A DNA stretch of 64,000 nucleotides from Stenotrophomonas maltophilia (GCF_006970445.1 NZ_CP033877.1:1930750-1994749); one strand, 5' to 3'; positions 55,073 through 64,000 are shown, counted from the stretch's first letter. The notes: generated by a model not told the origin, from the sequence alone. Translations and numbers: made by a program.

Positions 55073-56662
55073 ATGAAACTGCCTGCCGCCTGGCTGTGCT
55101 GCCTGTTGCTGACCTCGCCGGCCTGGGCCGCGGACGCCGTGGTCACCGGCAAGGTCTATCTGGAGCGCGACGGCCGGCCGGGGCGCGGCGCGACCGATCC
55201 GGGCCTGGCCGGGGTGCAGGTCTCCAACGGCGAGACCATCGTCAAGACCGCCGCCGACGGCAGCTACAGCCTGCCGGTGCGCGATGGCCAGACCGTATTC
55301 GTGATCAAGCCCGATGCGTATTCGTTCCCGAAGGCGGTCGATGGCCTGCCCTCGTTCTGGCGCCATTACCGCCCGAACGGCTCGCCGGCGCTGAAGTACG
55401 GTGGCATCGCCGCCACCAGCGATGTCACCCGCAACTGGGATTTCGCCCTGCAGTCGGATCGCCATGACAGCCGCCGTGGTTTCCAGATGCTGGTGTTCAC
55501 CGATTCGCAGACCGCCAGCCTGAAGGACATCGGCTACTACCAGCAGTCGATCGTGGCGCCGCTGGTCGGCCAGACCAAGGCGCGCATGGGCACCACCCTG
55601 GGCGACATCGTCAACGACGACCTGGCCCTGTACCCGGCGATCAACAAGGTCACTACCCAGCTTGGCGTGCCGTGGTTCCACGTGCCGGGCAACCACGACC
55701 TCGACTTCGATGCCGCCAGCGATGAGCATTCGCTGGACAGCTGGCGCAACATCTACGGCCCGGACACCTACGCGGTGGAGGAGGGTGGCGCCAGTTTCGT
55801 GTTCCTGGACGACGTGGTGTACGACCCCAAGGCCAAGCCGAAGTACGTTGGTGGCCTGCGCGAAGACCAGTTCGCTTTCCTGGCCAGCTATTTGAAGGGC
55901 CTGCACAAGGACCGCCTGCTGGTGCTGGGCATGCACATCCCGCTGTTCGACGCCGCGCCGGGGCGCGAGACCTTCCGCCACGCCGACCGCCAGCGCCTGT
56001 TCGACCTGCTGAAGGACTTCCGCAACGTACTGGTGCTCAGCGGCCACAGCCACACCCAGCAGCACGTCTACCACGGCAAGGCCGAGGGCTGGAACGGCGA
56101 CAAGCCGCTGCACGAATACAACGTCGGTGCCAACTGCGGTGCGTTCTGGTCGGGCGTGAAGAATGCCGCCGGCGTGCCGGACAGCACCATGAGCGACGGC
56201 ACGCCGAAGGGCTACGCATTGCTCGACGTGGCCGGCAACGGCAGCTATCGCCTGCAGTACCGCGTGGCCGGCAAGCCGGCCAGCGAGCAGATCGGCCTGC
56301 ATGCGCCGAAGGTACTGCGCCAGGGGGCCTATCCGGCGTGGGGTGTCTACGCCAACGTCTACATGGGTGAGGACGCCAGCGTGGTCGAGTACCGCGTCGA
56401 TGGCGGCGCCTGGCAGCCGATGAAGCAGGTCAGCCAGCCCGATCCGCGCCTGATGGTGGAGAACGTGGCCGATGATCTGGCCAACGGCCTGCGCGGCTAC
56501 GACCGCTCGCCGGAGGCCACTGCGTCGCCGCACCTGTGGCGGGGCGCGCTGCCGACCGATCTGGCGGTGGGCGGCCACAAGGTCGAGGTACGCTCCACCC
56601 AGCCCGACGGTGCGGTGTTCACCGCCACCACCAGCTACAGCCTGCAGACTGCCCAGCCCTGA
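55073..56662 (+). CDS. Secreted calcineurin-like metallophosphoesterase
   Basis: A 529-residue exported enzyme. Signal peptide MKLPAAWLCCLLLTSPAWAA; an N-terminal carboxypeptidase-regulatory-like beta domain (about 22-100, VSNGETIVKTAADGSYSLPV); then the catalytic core with MLVFTDSQ (the first Asp; the usual next metal residue is Gln), VPWFHVPGNHDLDFD, LVLGMHIPLFD and LVLSGHSHTQQHVYH. A C-terminal beta domain (from about 410) completes the three-part build of MetallophosN-Metallophos-MetallophosC proteins. Substrate unknown. Confidence 0.87.
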   Translation: MKLPAAWLCCLLLTSPAWAADAVVTGKVYLERDGRPGRGATDPGLAGVQVSNGETIVKTAADGSYSLPVRDGQTVFVIKPDAYSFPKAVDGLPSFWRHYRPNGSPALKYGGIAATSDVTRNWDFALQSDRHDSRRGFQMLVFTDSQTASLKDIGYYQQSIVAPLVGQTKARMGTTLGDIVNDDLALYPAINKVTTQLGVPWFHVPGNHDLDFDAASDEHSLDSWRNIYGPDTYAVEEGGASFVFLDDVVYDPKAKPKYVGGLREDQFAFLASYLKGLHKDRLLVLGMHIPLFDAAPGRETFRHADRQRLFDLLKDFRNVLVLSGHSHTQQHVYHGKAEGWNGDKPLHEYNVGANCGAFWSGVKNAAGVPDSTMSDGTPKGYALLDVAGNGSYRLQYRVAGKPASEQIGLHAPKVLRQGAYPAWGVYANVYMGEDASVVEYRVDGGAWQPMKQVSQPDPRLMVENVADDLANGLRGYDRSPEATASPHLWRGALPTDLAVGGHKVEVRSTQPDGAVFTATTSYSLQTAQP

Positions 56663-56696
56663 CCTCCGCGTCACTGCTCCAGCGAAAGGACCCCGC

Positions 56697-56981
56697 ATGG
56701 ATATCCGCTTCATGGCCGGCACCACGCCGGTGACCCTCAGCCGCCACTGGTTCACCGGCGCGATGCTGCTGCAGAGCGCCACCGAGAAGGTCTGGGTGCA
56801 GCACCCGCTGCATCCGGGCACGCATTTCTCGTTCTCGCTGGTACAGTCGTGGCTGCGCCACATCGCCGGCCACGAAGTGCTGGTCGAGCGCACCCGGCCG
56901 CTGTTGTTCGCCGGCTTCCGCCCGCAGCGCCTGCGCGTGCTGGTGGATGGGGTGCAGGTGGCCGAACAGGAAGGCATGTAG
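56697..56981 (+). CDS. Hypothetical protein, 94 aa
   Basis: Starts MDIRFMAGTTPVTLSRHWFT; contains LVQSWLRHIAGHEVLVERTR and a strand-rich end (FRPQRLRVLVDGVQVAEQEG). No signal peptide or membrane helix. It follows the phosphoesterase by 34 bases and is probably co-transcribed. Family not recognised. Confidence 0.6.
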   Translation: MDIRFMAGTTPVTLSRHWFTGAMLLQSATEKVWVQHPLHPGTHFSFSLVQSWLRHIAGHEVLVERTRPLLFAGFRPQRLRVLVDGVQVAEQEGM

Positions 56982-57014
56982 GCCAACCTGAACCATCGGC
57001 GCGCTAGGCAAAGC

Positions 57015-57040
57015 CGCCCCGATGCCTGAGAATCGGGGCG
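57015..57040 (+). terminator. Possible terminator stem before glk
   Basis: CGCCCCGAT pairs perfectly with ATCGGGGCG around an eight-base loop; no long T-run follows. Confidence 0.4.
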
Positions 57041-57065
57041 ATTCAATCGATCCAAGCAGGCCAGC

Positions 57066-58088
57066 GTGACCATCGCAGCAGCGTCCCCGGTTTCCTCCGA
57101 CTCCGCCCGCGGCGGTCTTCCGCGCCATCTGGTGGTCGCCGATGTCGGCGGCACCTTTGCCCGCCTCGCACTGGCTGAAACCCGATCCGGCCATGCGCCG
57201 CTGCTGGGCAGCCATCGCACCTATGCCTGTGCCGAGCATTCCAGCCTGGCCGCGATCCTGGCCGATTTCACTGCCGGCCTCGGCCAGCCGGTGCAGACCG
57301 CGGTGGTCGCCATCGCCGGTCTGCTCGATGGCGATGTGCTGATCAACTCGAACCTTCCGTGGACGGTTTCGCTGTCGGCCACCCGCGCGCAGTCCGGGCT
57401 GCACGAGCTGCAGCTGATCAATGATTTCGAAGCGGTGGCGCTGGCCATCCCGTACCTGCAGCCGGAAACCCTGGTGCCACTGAACGGCGACGCCGATCCG
57501 GCGCAGGCCTTCCCGGCGCTGGTGCTGGGTGCAGGTACCGGCCTGGGCGCGGCATTGCGCTTCGCCGACGGCGAGCGGCCGGTGCTGGCCAGTGAGATCG
57601 GCCATGCCGCGCTCGGCGCCGGCAACGCGCTGGAACTGCAGGTGCTGGGCAAGCTGCTGCAGCGCTGGCCGCACGTGGACAACGAACGGGTGCTGTCCGG
57701 CAGCGGCCTGATGAACCTGTATCCGTGCCTGTGCGAATTGCGCGGCGTCGCCCCGGTGTGGACCAGTACGGAGGCGCTGATCGGCGCCGCGCGTGGCGGC
57801 GAGGATGCACTGGCGGTGGAAACGCTGCAGGTGTTCTGTGCCTGGCTGGGCAGCCTGGCTGGCGACGCGGCGATCGCCGTCGGCGCGCGCTCGGTGTACC
57901 TGGCCGGTGGCATTTCCGCGCATGTGCAGGATTTCCTGGCCGATGGCCGCTTCCGTGAGCGCTTCCTCAACAAGGGCGTGCTGACCGAGGTGCTGCGCCA
58001 GGTGCCGGTGTGGCGCGTTGAGCATGGCCAGCTGGGCGTGCTCGGTGCAGCGGTCTGGCACGCCGCACGGCAGCCCACGCACGACTGA
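57066..58088 (+). CDS. glk: Glucokinase
   Basis: A 340-residue cytoplasmic sugar kinase of the bacterial Glk type. HLVVADVGGTFARLALAETR is the ATP phosphate-1 loop, QLINDFEAVALAIPYL holds the catalytic Asp, LVLGAGTGLGAALRF is the second phosphate loop, and SEIGHAALGAGN the zinc-free substrate Glu-His pair. GTG start. It would phosphorylate glucose released by the neighbouring catabolic genes. Confidence 0.9.
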   Translation: MTIAAASPVSSDSARGGLPRHLVVADVGGTFARLALAETRSGHAPLLGSHRTYACAEHSSLAAILADFTAGLGQPVQTAVVAIAGLLDGDVLINSNLPWTVSLSATRAQSGLHELQLINDFEAVALAIPYLQPETLVPLNGDADPAQAFPALVLGAGTGLGAALRFADGERPVLASEIGHAALGAGNALELQVLGKLLQRWPHVDNERVLSGSGLMNLYPCLCELRGVAPVWTSTEALIGAARGGEDALAVETLQVFCAWLGSLAGDAAIAVGARSVYLAGGISAHVQDFLADGRFRERFLNKGVLTEVLRQVPVWRVEHGQLGVLGAAVWHAARQPTHD

Positions 58089-58139
58089 TCGGCAGGGCCG
58101 GCATCGGGCCGGCCGTGCATTGCAGACTGGGAGGGGAAG

Positions 58140-59138
58140 ATGGTGGATCGCAGGCAGTTCCTGCAGGCCGGTGCACTGGCCGCAGGCATGGCAGCTTTGC
58201 CGGGCGTGCAGGCGCGCACGCTGGGTGGGGCCCGGGTGGTCTCCACCTGGGACTTCGGCGTACCGGCCAACCAGGCCGCATGGAAGGTGCTGGCACAGGG
58301 TGGCAGCGCGCTGGATGCGGTGGAGGCGGGTGCACGCTGGGCCGAGAGCGAGCTGTGCAACCCCACCGTCGGCCATTGCGGCAAACCGGATCGCGACGGC
58401 GTGCTGAGCCTGGACGCGAGCATCATGGACGGCGATGGCCGTTGTGGTGCAGTGGCCGCGCTGGTCGACATCCTGCATCCGGTGTCGGTGGCCCGCAAAG
58501 TGATGGAGAACAGTCCGCACGTGCTGCTGGTGGGCGAGGGCGCGCAGCAGTTCGCGGTGCAGCAGGGTTTCGAGCGCAGGCACCTGCTGACGCCGCAGGC
58601 TGAAGTCGCCTGGCGCGAGTGGCTGAAGACCGAGAAGTACCAGCCGCAGATCAACGCCGAGCGCCGTGGTATTCCCGGCAACAGCGACAACCACGACACT
58701 ATCGGCATGCTGGCACTGGATGCCAAGGGCCATCTGGCCGGTGCCTGCACCACCAGCGGCATGGCGTGGAAACTGCACGGTCGGGTCGGCGACAGTCCGA
58801 TCATCGGTGCTGGCCTGTACGTCGACAACGAAGTGGGCGCGGCCACTGCCTCGGGCGTGGGCGAGGAGATGATCCGCAACGCCGCCTCGTTCCTGGTGGT
58901 CGAGCTGATGCGCCAGGGCCGCTCGCCGGCGCAGGCCTGCCGCGAAGCGATCGACCGCGTGGTGCGCAAGCGCCCCGAAGCGAGCAAGACACTGCAGGTG
59001 TGCTTCCTGGCCATGAACAAGCAGGGCGAGGTGGGCGCCTACGCGCTGCATCGTGGCTTCGTCTATGCGGTGTGCGATGCGCGGCGCCAGGATGACCTGC
59101 GTGATTCGCCGTCGATCTACACGAGCACCCAGGCGTGA
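58140..59138 (+). CDS. Glycosylasparaginase (N4-GlcNAc-asparaginase)
   Basis: A 332-residue exported Ntn-hydrolase that cuts the link between Asn and N-acetylglucosamine. The N-terminus VDRRQFLQAGALAAGMAALP looks like a Tat signal. STWDFGVPANQAAWKVL and NPTVGHCGKPDRDG match the family. The precursor would self-cleave before Thr187 in SDNHDTIGML, which becomes the nucleophile. GRVGDSPIIGAGLYVDNEVG is the second substrate motif. The stop overlaps cutC. Confidence 0.9.
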   Translation: MVDRRQFLQAGALAAGMAALPGVQARTLGGARVVSTWDFGVPANQAAWKVLAQGGSALDAVEAGARWAESELCNPTVGHCGKPDRDGVLSLDASIMDGDGRCGAVAALVDILHPVSVARKVMENSPHVLLVGEGAQQFAVQQGFERRHLLTPQAEVAWREWLKTEKYQPQINAERRGIPGNSDNHDTIGMLALDAKGHLAGACTTSGMAWKLHGRVGDSPIIGAGLYVDNEVGAATASGVGEEMIRNAASFLVVELMRQGRSPAQACREAIDRVVRKRPEASKTLQVCFLAMNKQGEVGAYALHRGFVYAVCDARRQDDLRDSPSIYTSTQA

Positions 59139-59866
59139 GCAGGCGGCGGACCCTGGAGATCGCCAGCAACTCGCTGGCCTCGGCGCTGGCCGCGCAGGCT
59201 GGCGGCGCCGACCGCATCGAGCTGTTCGACAACCTGGCCGAGGGCGGCACCACGCCGTCGTTCGCCAGCATCGCGATCGCCCGCGAACGCCTGTCGATTC
59301 CGCTGTTCGTGCTGGTGCGGCCGCGCCCGGGCGACTTCCACTACGACGCGCTGGAAACCGAACTGATGCTGCGTGACATCGCGCAGTGCCGCGCGCTGGG
59401 CTGCGATGGCGTGGTGATCGGCGCGCTGGATGTGCAGGGCGGGATCGATCTGGCGCTGTGCCGCGAGCTGGTGCAGGCTGCCGGGCCGTTGCAGGTGACC
59501 TTCCACCGTGCCTTCGATGCCGCCCGCGATCTGCCGGCGGCGCTGGAGCAGGTGATCGGGCTGGGTTGCCAGCGCGTGCTGACCTCGGGCGGCCAGGTCA
59601 GCGCCGAGGCCGGTGCCGATGTGCTGGCACGCCTGGTCAGCCAGGCGGCGGGGCGTATCGCGGTGATGGCCGGCGCCGGATTGGCCCCGGGCAACATCGC
59701 AACCGTCGCACGGCAGACCGGCTGCACCGAACTGCACGCCTCGGCCAAGGGCCTGCGCCGCTCGGCGATGCAGTTCCAGAACCCGGCGCTGCGCGGCCTG
59801 GACCCGGACTGGAACCAGACCGCCACCGCGACCGTGGCCGCCCTGCGGCAAGCGCTGGACGCCTGA
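59135..59866 (+). CDS. cutC: CutC family protein
   Basis: A 243-residue TIM-barrel protein. LEIASNSLASALAAQAGGAD-RIELFDNLAEGGTTPSFASI, FVLVRPRPGDFHYDA, VTFHRAFD and LTSGGQVSAEAG are the CutC landmarks. The historic link to copper is weak; its placement with glycosylasparaginase and glucokinase suggests a sugar-related role here, which is inference. GTG start overlapping the previous stop. Confidence 0.88.
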   Translation: MSRRRTLEIASNSLASALAAQAGGADRIELFDNLAEGGTTPSFASIAIARERLSIPLFVLVRPRPGDFHYDALETELMLRDIAQCRALGCDGVVIGALDVQGGIDLALCRELVQAAGPLQVTFHRAFDAARDLPAALEQVIGLGCQRVLTSGGQVSAEAGADVLARLVSQAAGRIAVMAGAGLAPGNIATVARQTGCTELHASAKGLRRSAMQFQNPALRGLDPDWNQTATATVAALRQALDA

Positions 59867-59878
59867 TCGCAAGCCCGT

Positions 59879-59909
59879 GGTCGGAGCCCTTCTGCGAAGG
59901 GATCCGACC
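59879..59909. repeat. Palindromic repeat of the GGTCGGA family
   Basis: GGTCGGAGCCCTT-CTGCG-AAGGGATCCGACC, one mismatch in the stem. Same family as the two units inside the SDR gene at 8132-8196. Confidence 0.7.
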
Positions 59910-60221
59910 CGGTACGCGGACCGCCCTCGGACAAAACCGTTCCGCGCGCGTCTGTCGCAATCGTGTCATCACTTCGTGCGCTGTTCTCTCAGCGATGTTT
60001 CGCAACCCTTTGATTGTTCTGGATACCGGCAGCCGATAGCGGCATTCCGCCGGACGTTGCTGCGTTGCCGCATGCCGGGCGTGGTTCAGCTGTGCTTTAG
60101 TTTGGATCGATCCACAGGGGAGGTGCCGCATCGGTCCTGAACCGATCCAGGCGCCGGGATCCGTCGTAGTGCCGCGCCACCACCCATCCCGTGCGTCCAC
60201 ACTTTCGAAGAGCAACCACCC
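59910..60221. promoter_or_regulatory. Upstream region of the TonB receptor gene with a 12-bp palindrome
   Basis: No gene in about 310 bases. TGGATCGATCCA (60103-60114) is a perfect palindrome about 110 bases before the receptor start and could be a LacI- or GntR-type operator. No regulator gene lies next to it. Confidence 0.4.
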
Positions 60222-63179
60222 ATGGCTCAGATCGTCCGCAAGCGTCGTCACCTGCTGTCCCAGGCCCTGCTCCTGGCCCTGTTGCCCCTGGCGGCCAGCG
60301 CGCAGGAAGCCGCGAGTTCGTCCACCAAGGATCTCGACGCGGTCACCGTCACCGGCTCGCGCATCAAGCGCGCCGGCGTCGAAGGCCCGGCGCCGGTCAA
60401 CGTGATCACCGCCGCGCAGATCCAGAAGGAAGGCTTCGTCAGCGTGTACGACGCGCTGAAGACCCTCACCGAAGCGACTGGCACCGTCGAAGCTGCTTCG
60501 CAATGGGGCTCGCACACGCCCAATGCCAGCGGCCTGAACCTGCGCGGGATGGGCCCGAACCGTTCGCTGCTGCTGGTCAACGGCCGTCGCGTGGCCGACT
60601 ACCCGCTGCCCTATGGCGGCGAAACCAACTTCTCCAACTACGGCAACATTCCGGCTGCGGCGGTGGAACGCATCGAAGTGCTGACCGGTGGTGCCTCGGC
60701 CATCTATGGCTCCGATGCGATCGCCGGCGTGGTCAACGTCATCCTGAAAACCAACTACGACGGCGACGAAGTGCGCGTGCGTGGTGGTACCTCCACCGAG
60801 GGCGGGCGCGATACCTGGGACCTGTCCTGGGCCGGCGGCAAGACCGGCGACAACTGGAGCGTGACCTACGCGCTGCAGTACACCAAGCGCGATCCGCTGT
60901 TCGGGCGTGATCGCCCGCAGATGGACGATGCCGACGATGCACCGTACGCGTCCTGGAACATGGAGCAGCGCAAGGTCGGCTTCCGTCCCACTGCAGGCCT
61001 GGCGCTGATCGATCCGACCACCGGCCAGCGCCTGGCGCCGCCCGCCGGCACCTGCGAGAAGTTCAACGGCGAGTACTACACCGCCGATCGACTGGTCTAC
61101 AACTACGCCGCCAACACCATCACCAACACCGGCCGCCTGTGTGGCATGAGCGCCGACTACACCAACTGGCTGCTCACCGGCGGTGCCGAGAACGTGTCCG
61201 GCAACCTGTATGCCACCTTCGATTTCAGCAATGACCTGCAGGCCTGGACCAACCTGGCGGTGTACCGATCTGAAGCGATCTGGGGCACCAATCCGCCCAG
61301 CGTGTCGCTGATCGACGATGACAACGGCTACTACTGGGATGCCAACCGCAACCGCCCGATCCTCGGCGTGCGCCAGTTCACCCCGAACGAAGTCGGCGGC
61401 CTGGATACGCTGCGCAACACCAACCGCGAACTGTCCTGGGACTGGAGCGCCGGCCTGCGTGGCCGCCTCGCCGACCGCTTTGACTGGAGCGCTACGGTGG
61501 GGCGCTCGTATTACCGGGTGGAGGAACGGCAGAACGTGGTCGACAAGCAGAAGTCGTACGACTACTTCCTGGGACCGAAGCTGGGCACCACCGCCGATGG
61601 CGAGGCGATCTATGCACTGGACGAATCGCGCTGGTGGAATCCGCTGACGCCGGACCAGTACTGGCAGATGGGCACCGTCGCGAAGAATCGCGCAACGTCC
61701 TGGGTCAACCAGGCCTCGGCGGATATCACCGGCGAACTGTTCCAGGGCTGGGCCGGCCCGATCTCGTTCGCCGCCGTGGCCGAAGTCGCGCAGCAGGGCT
61801 ATCACCTCAGCCCCGACCCGCGCGCTGGCATCGATTTCGACCTGCAGAACGTCGATCGCGGTGGCGGCGAGCGCACCCGCTATTCGGCTGGTGTCGAGTT
61901 CAAGATCCCGCTGCTGGACAGCGTCACCGCCACTGCGGCCGCGCGCTACGACCGCTATGGCAACTACAAGGCTGACAACAGCGGCGAAGCGCTGGACATC
62001 GGCAGCCAGAAGGAAACCACCTGGAACGTCGGCCTGGAATGGCGCCCGGTCGAATCGCTGCTGGTGCGTGGCTCGTACGCCACCAGCTTCCATGCGCCGG
62101 ACATGCATTACCTGCTGGGCCAGCCGAGCAGTTCGGAAGTGCAGACCTATGACCGCCTGCGCTGCATCCAGAGCGGTGCCTACCTGGTCAACAACTGCGG
62201 CGTAGGCAATACCGATGTCTGGTACACCTTTGACGTGAACCGGCGTGGCACGCCGCTGCTGCGTTCGGAAACCGGCGATTCGTGGACGGTCGGCTTCGTC
62301 TGGGATGTGATGCCCAATCTGTCGGTCAGTGCCGACTACTGGGCGATCAAGCTGGAAGACATGATCGTCGACGTCGGCGCCGATGAGGTGCTGGCCAGCG
62401 AAGCCGGCTGCCTGACCGGCAAGAACATGGACGGTACGCCGTGGGCCAACCCGGCCGGTGGCGAGTACTGCGCCGGCATCCTGGCCCGCGTGAACCGTGA
62501 CAGCAACGGTCGCCTGGTCTCGATCGAGCGCGGCCCGTTCAACCTGGCCAGCCGCGAGGTGCGCGGCATCGACCTGACCGCACGCTACCGGCTGGAGACC
62601 GCCCAGTGGGGCAGCTTCCAGCTGGGGGTGAACTACACCAACCAGATCTCGACCAAGGAACAGCGCTACGCCGCCGACCCGAATCCGGAACGCCGCGATC
62701 GCGACCTGCGCAGCAAGCTGCGCGCGAGCCTGGCCTGGCAGCGCGGCAACTGGAACGCCAACGTCTATGCCGACCGCATCGGTTCGGTGCCGGGCGTGCG
62801 CTACCACTGGGGCACCGATCGCCTGGACAACCCCGGTGGCTGCCTGCCGTTCGCCGATGGCTACGTGCCCAGTGACAGCCCGTCGCTGAACTGCCTGGAG
62901 CCGGCGCGGCTGCCGGATGGTTCGGTGAACCCGAACCCCAATGCCGGCCAGCAGACCTCGCGCTACTTCGGCCGGGTCGGACCGTTCATCACCTGGAACT
63001 TCAACGTGGGCTACCAGGTGACCGAGCACGCCAAGGTCAATGTCTACGTCAACAACGTGTTCAATTCGGCCAGCTGGAACCACAAGGACCCGTACAAGCT
63101 GGATTACGACTTCGCCCCGACCCGGTTGCTGGGTGCGGTCGGCCGCGAGTTCGCGTTGGAGTATGTGTTCACCTTCTGA
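60222..63179 (+). CDS. TonB-dependent outer-membrane receptor
   Basis: A 985-residue protein. Signal peptide ending ASA; a TonB-box-like segment LDAVTVTGSRIKRA; plug domain (about 45-165) with LNLRGMGPNRSLLLVNGRRV and IEVLTGGASAIYGSDAIAGV-VNVI; then a 22-strand barrel ending in the aromatic EYVFTF. It is of the long family without an N-terminal signalling domain. Such receptors in Xanthomonadaceae take up oligosaccharides; the linked glycosylasparaginase and glucokinase point to a glycan, but the ligand is unproven. Confidence 0.93.
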   Translation: MAQIVRKRRHLLSQALLLALLPLAASAQEAASSSTKDLDAVTVTGSRIKRAGVEGPAPVNVITAAQIQKEGFVSVYDALKTLTEATGTVEAASQWGSHTPNASGLNLRGMGPNRSLLLVNGRRVADYPLPYGGETNFSNYGNIPAAAVERIEVLTGGASAIYGSDAIAGVVNVILKTNYDGDEVRVRGGTSTEGGRDTWDLSWAGGKTGDNWSVTYALQYTKRDPLFGRDRPQMDDADDAPYASWNMEQRKVGFRPTAGLALIDPTTGQRLAPPAGTCEKFNGEYYTADRLVYNYAANTITNTGRLCGMSADYTNWLLTGGAENVSGNLYATFDFSNDLQAWTNLAVYRSEAIWGTNPPSVSLIDDDNGYYWDANRNRPILGVRQFTPNEVGGLDTLRNTNRELSWDWSAGLRGRLADRFDWSATVGRSYYRVEERQNVVDKQKSYDYFLGPKLGTTADGEAIYALDESRWWNPLTPDQYWQMGTVAKNRATSWVNQASADITGELFQGWAGPISFAAVAEVAQQGYHLSPDPRAGIDFDLQNVDRGGGERTRYSAGVEFKIPLLDSVTATAAARYDRYGNYKADNSGEALDIGSQKETTWNVGLEWRPVESLLVRGSYATSFHAPDMHYLLGQPSSSEVQTYDRLRCIQSGAYLVNNCGVGNTDVWYTFDVNRRGTPLLRSETGDSWTVGFVWDVMPNLSVSADYWAIKLEDMIVDVGADEVLASEAGCLTGKNMDGTPWANPAGGEYCAGILARVNRDSNGRLVSIERGPFNLASREVRGIDLTARYRLETAQWGSFQLGVNYTNQISTKEQRYAADPNPERRDRDLRSKLRASLAWQRGNWNANVYADRIGSVPGVRYHWGTDRLDNPGGCLPFADGYVPSDSPSLNCLEPARLPDGSVNPNPNAGQQTSRYFGRVGPFITWNFNVGYQVTEHAKVNVYVNNVFNSASWNHKDPYKLDYDFAPTRLLGAVGREFALEYVFTF

Positions 63180-63196
63180 GGAGGCCACCTCCGCCG

Positions 63197-63219
63197 GTAG
63201 ATCCACGCCATGCGTGGAT
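63197..63219 (+). repeat. SMAG repeat after the TonB receptor
   Basis: GTAGATCCACGCCATGCGTG and end GAT: a GTAG-headed palindrome of the same type as 3112-3134. Confidence 0.75.
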
Positions 63220-63263
63220 ATGGATATCCGGTTGCCCATTCAGGAAATGCGGACAGGCTGGAT

Positions 63264-63294
63264 TTGACCTTCCCACGATGGCAAGGTTTAGCCT
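63264..63294 (+). promoter_or_regulatory. CueR-type promoter of the copper ATPase gene
   Basis: TTGACC (63264-63269), a 19-base spacer, TAGCCT (63289-63294). A dyad ACCTTCCC...GGCAAGGT (63267-63287) fills the spacer. The long spacer and ACCTT/AAGGT arms are the hallmark of MerR-family copper activators. Confidence 0.85.
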
Positions 63295-63328
63295 GTCCGC
63301 CTCCAGAAGGAATCCCGGGAATCCGATC

Positions 63329-64000
63329 ATGAGCACGCCGCGCGCCGCTGCCGCCCCCGCCAGCCCCTCCACCATCAGCCTGCCCATCGAGGGCATGACC
63401 TGCGCCAGCTGCGTGGGCAGGGTCGAAGCAGCACTGTCCAGGGTCGAAGGCGTGGGCAGTGTCTCGGTGAACCTGGCCACCGAGCGGGCGGACATCCGTC
63501 CATCGGGTCCGGTCGATCGCGCGGCGCTGATCCAGGCGGTGGAGCGGGTGGGCTATGACGTGCCGGCCGGTACCATCGAGTTGTCGGTCGAGGGCATGAC
63601 CTGCGCGTCCTGCGTGGGCCGCGTTGAACGTGCGCTGTTGGCCGTGCCCGGCGTCAGCCAGGCCAGCGTCAACCTGGCCACCGAGCGCGCGACGGTGCGT
63701 GGCGTGGCGGATGCTGCGGTGCTGGTCGCCGCCATCGACAAGGCCGGCTATGACGCACGCGTGATCGAGGCGGGTGTGCAGTCCGATGACGAGGCCGCAG
63801 AAAAGAAGGATGCCGAGCGTGCGGAACTGAAGCGCGATCTGATCCTGGCCACCGCGCTGGCATTGCCGGTGTTCGTGCTGGAAATGGGCTCGCACCTGAT
63901 CCCTGGCATGCACGAATGGGTGATGTCCACGATCGGCATGCAGGCCAGCTGGTACCTGCAGTTCGTGCTGACCGCGCTGGTGCTGGCCATCCCGGGCCGC
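63329..64000 (+). CDS. copA: Copper-exporting P-type ATPase, N-terminal part (cut by window end)
   Basis: The visible 224 residues hold two heavy-metal-binding domains, each with GMTCASC (Cys25/Cys28 and Cys92/Cys95), then a hydrophilic linker and the first membrane helices (LILATALALPVFVLEMG). The catalytic DKTGT and CPC motifs lie beyond the window. It would pump Cu(I) from the cytoplasm. ATG at 63329 follows the CueR-type promoter. Confidence 0.92.
   Translation, partial: MSTPRAAAAPASPSTISLPIEGMTCASCVGRVEAALSRVEGVGSVSVNLATERADIRPSGPVDRAALIQAVERVGYDVPAGTIELSVEGMTCASCVGRVERALLAVPGVSQASVNLATERATVRGVADAAVLVAAIDKAGYDARVIEAGVQSDDEAAEKKDAERAELKRDLILATALALPVFVLEMGSHLIPGMHEWVMSTIGMQASWYLQFVLTALVLAIPGR

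Noticed and set aside
59637..63239. A 1200-codon open frame opposite the TonB receptor
   Set aside because: It is the mirror of a clear receptor gene in high-GC DNA; its translation has no domains and it also runs across the neighbouring cutC gene.

Overview
The window is high-GC chromosomal DNA from a gammaproteobacterium of the Xanthomonadaceae, most likely the Stenotrophomonas maltophilia complex. The clues are the APH(3')-type and APH(9)-type aminoglycoside kinases, hisGDCBHAFI with a TrpR-type regulator in front, a fused ThrA, and many short GTAG-headed palindromes of the SMAG/REP type typical of that species. I ran no database search; family names come from motifs and gene order.

Layout. 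0-3.1 kb: the end of an aminoglycoside phosphotransferase, a TetR regulator with a DUF418-type membrane protein, and a second kinase-fold phosphotransferase. 3.1-9.8 kb, minus strand: DUF4190 protein, methyltransferase, pyrD, murB and an EamA transporter in one tightly packed operon, then an aldehyde dehydrogenase/SDR pair. 9.9-21.6 kb: a tRNA-Arg(CCT) whose 3' 49 bp are repeated at 21.57 kb, bounding an 11.6-kb decayed prophage island. The island keeps an integrase, an excisionase-like protein, a RecB-type nuclease remnant, a broken zinc-finger protein and a broken endolysin. Between the remains of its minus-strand operon sit plus-strand cargo genes. Three of these (12.2, 13.1, 14.1 kb) look like paralogous membrane-anchored proteins, and with a fourth (16.9 kb) they share a 5' module: a -10-like box followed by a hairpin that pairs with the ribosome-binding site. 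This is my best candidate for an undescribed system. At least six gene-breaking changes lie in this island and none that I can see in the other 52 kb, which argues for true decay rather than poor sequence.

21.6-27.9 kb: DapA-like aldolase, two GNAT acetyltransferases, AraC and TetR regulators, a tandem universal stress protein and a PAS kinase/response regulator pair. 28.0-34.1 kb: a chemosensory-style operon (hybrid kinase with three receiver domains, CheR, receiver-less CheB, receiver-kinase) followed by a BLUF blue-light sensor. 34.1-39.2 kb: ArsR regulator with two YeeE/YedE sulfur-transport proteins, a secreted Ntn hydrolase, AraC and EamA genes. 39.3-44.3 kb: a threonine-rich leader peptide followed by thrABC. 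44.4-47.0 kb: FNR-type regulator, hisS and a small lipoprotein. 47.5-54.9 kb: the TrpR-like regulator and the full histidine operon, joined by overlapping stop/start codons. 55.1-63.2 kb: secreted metallophosphoesterase, glucokinase, glycosylasparaginase, CutC and a large TonB-dependent receptor, suggestive of scavenging sugars from glycoproteins. The window ends inside a copper-exporting ATPase whose promoter has the 19-bp spacer and dyad expected of CueR control.
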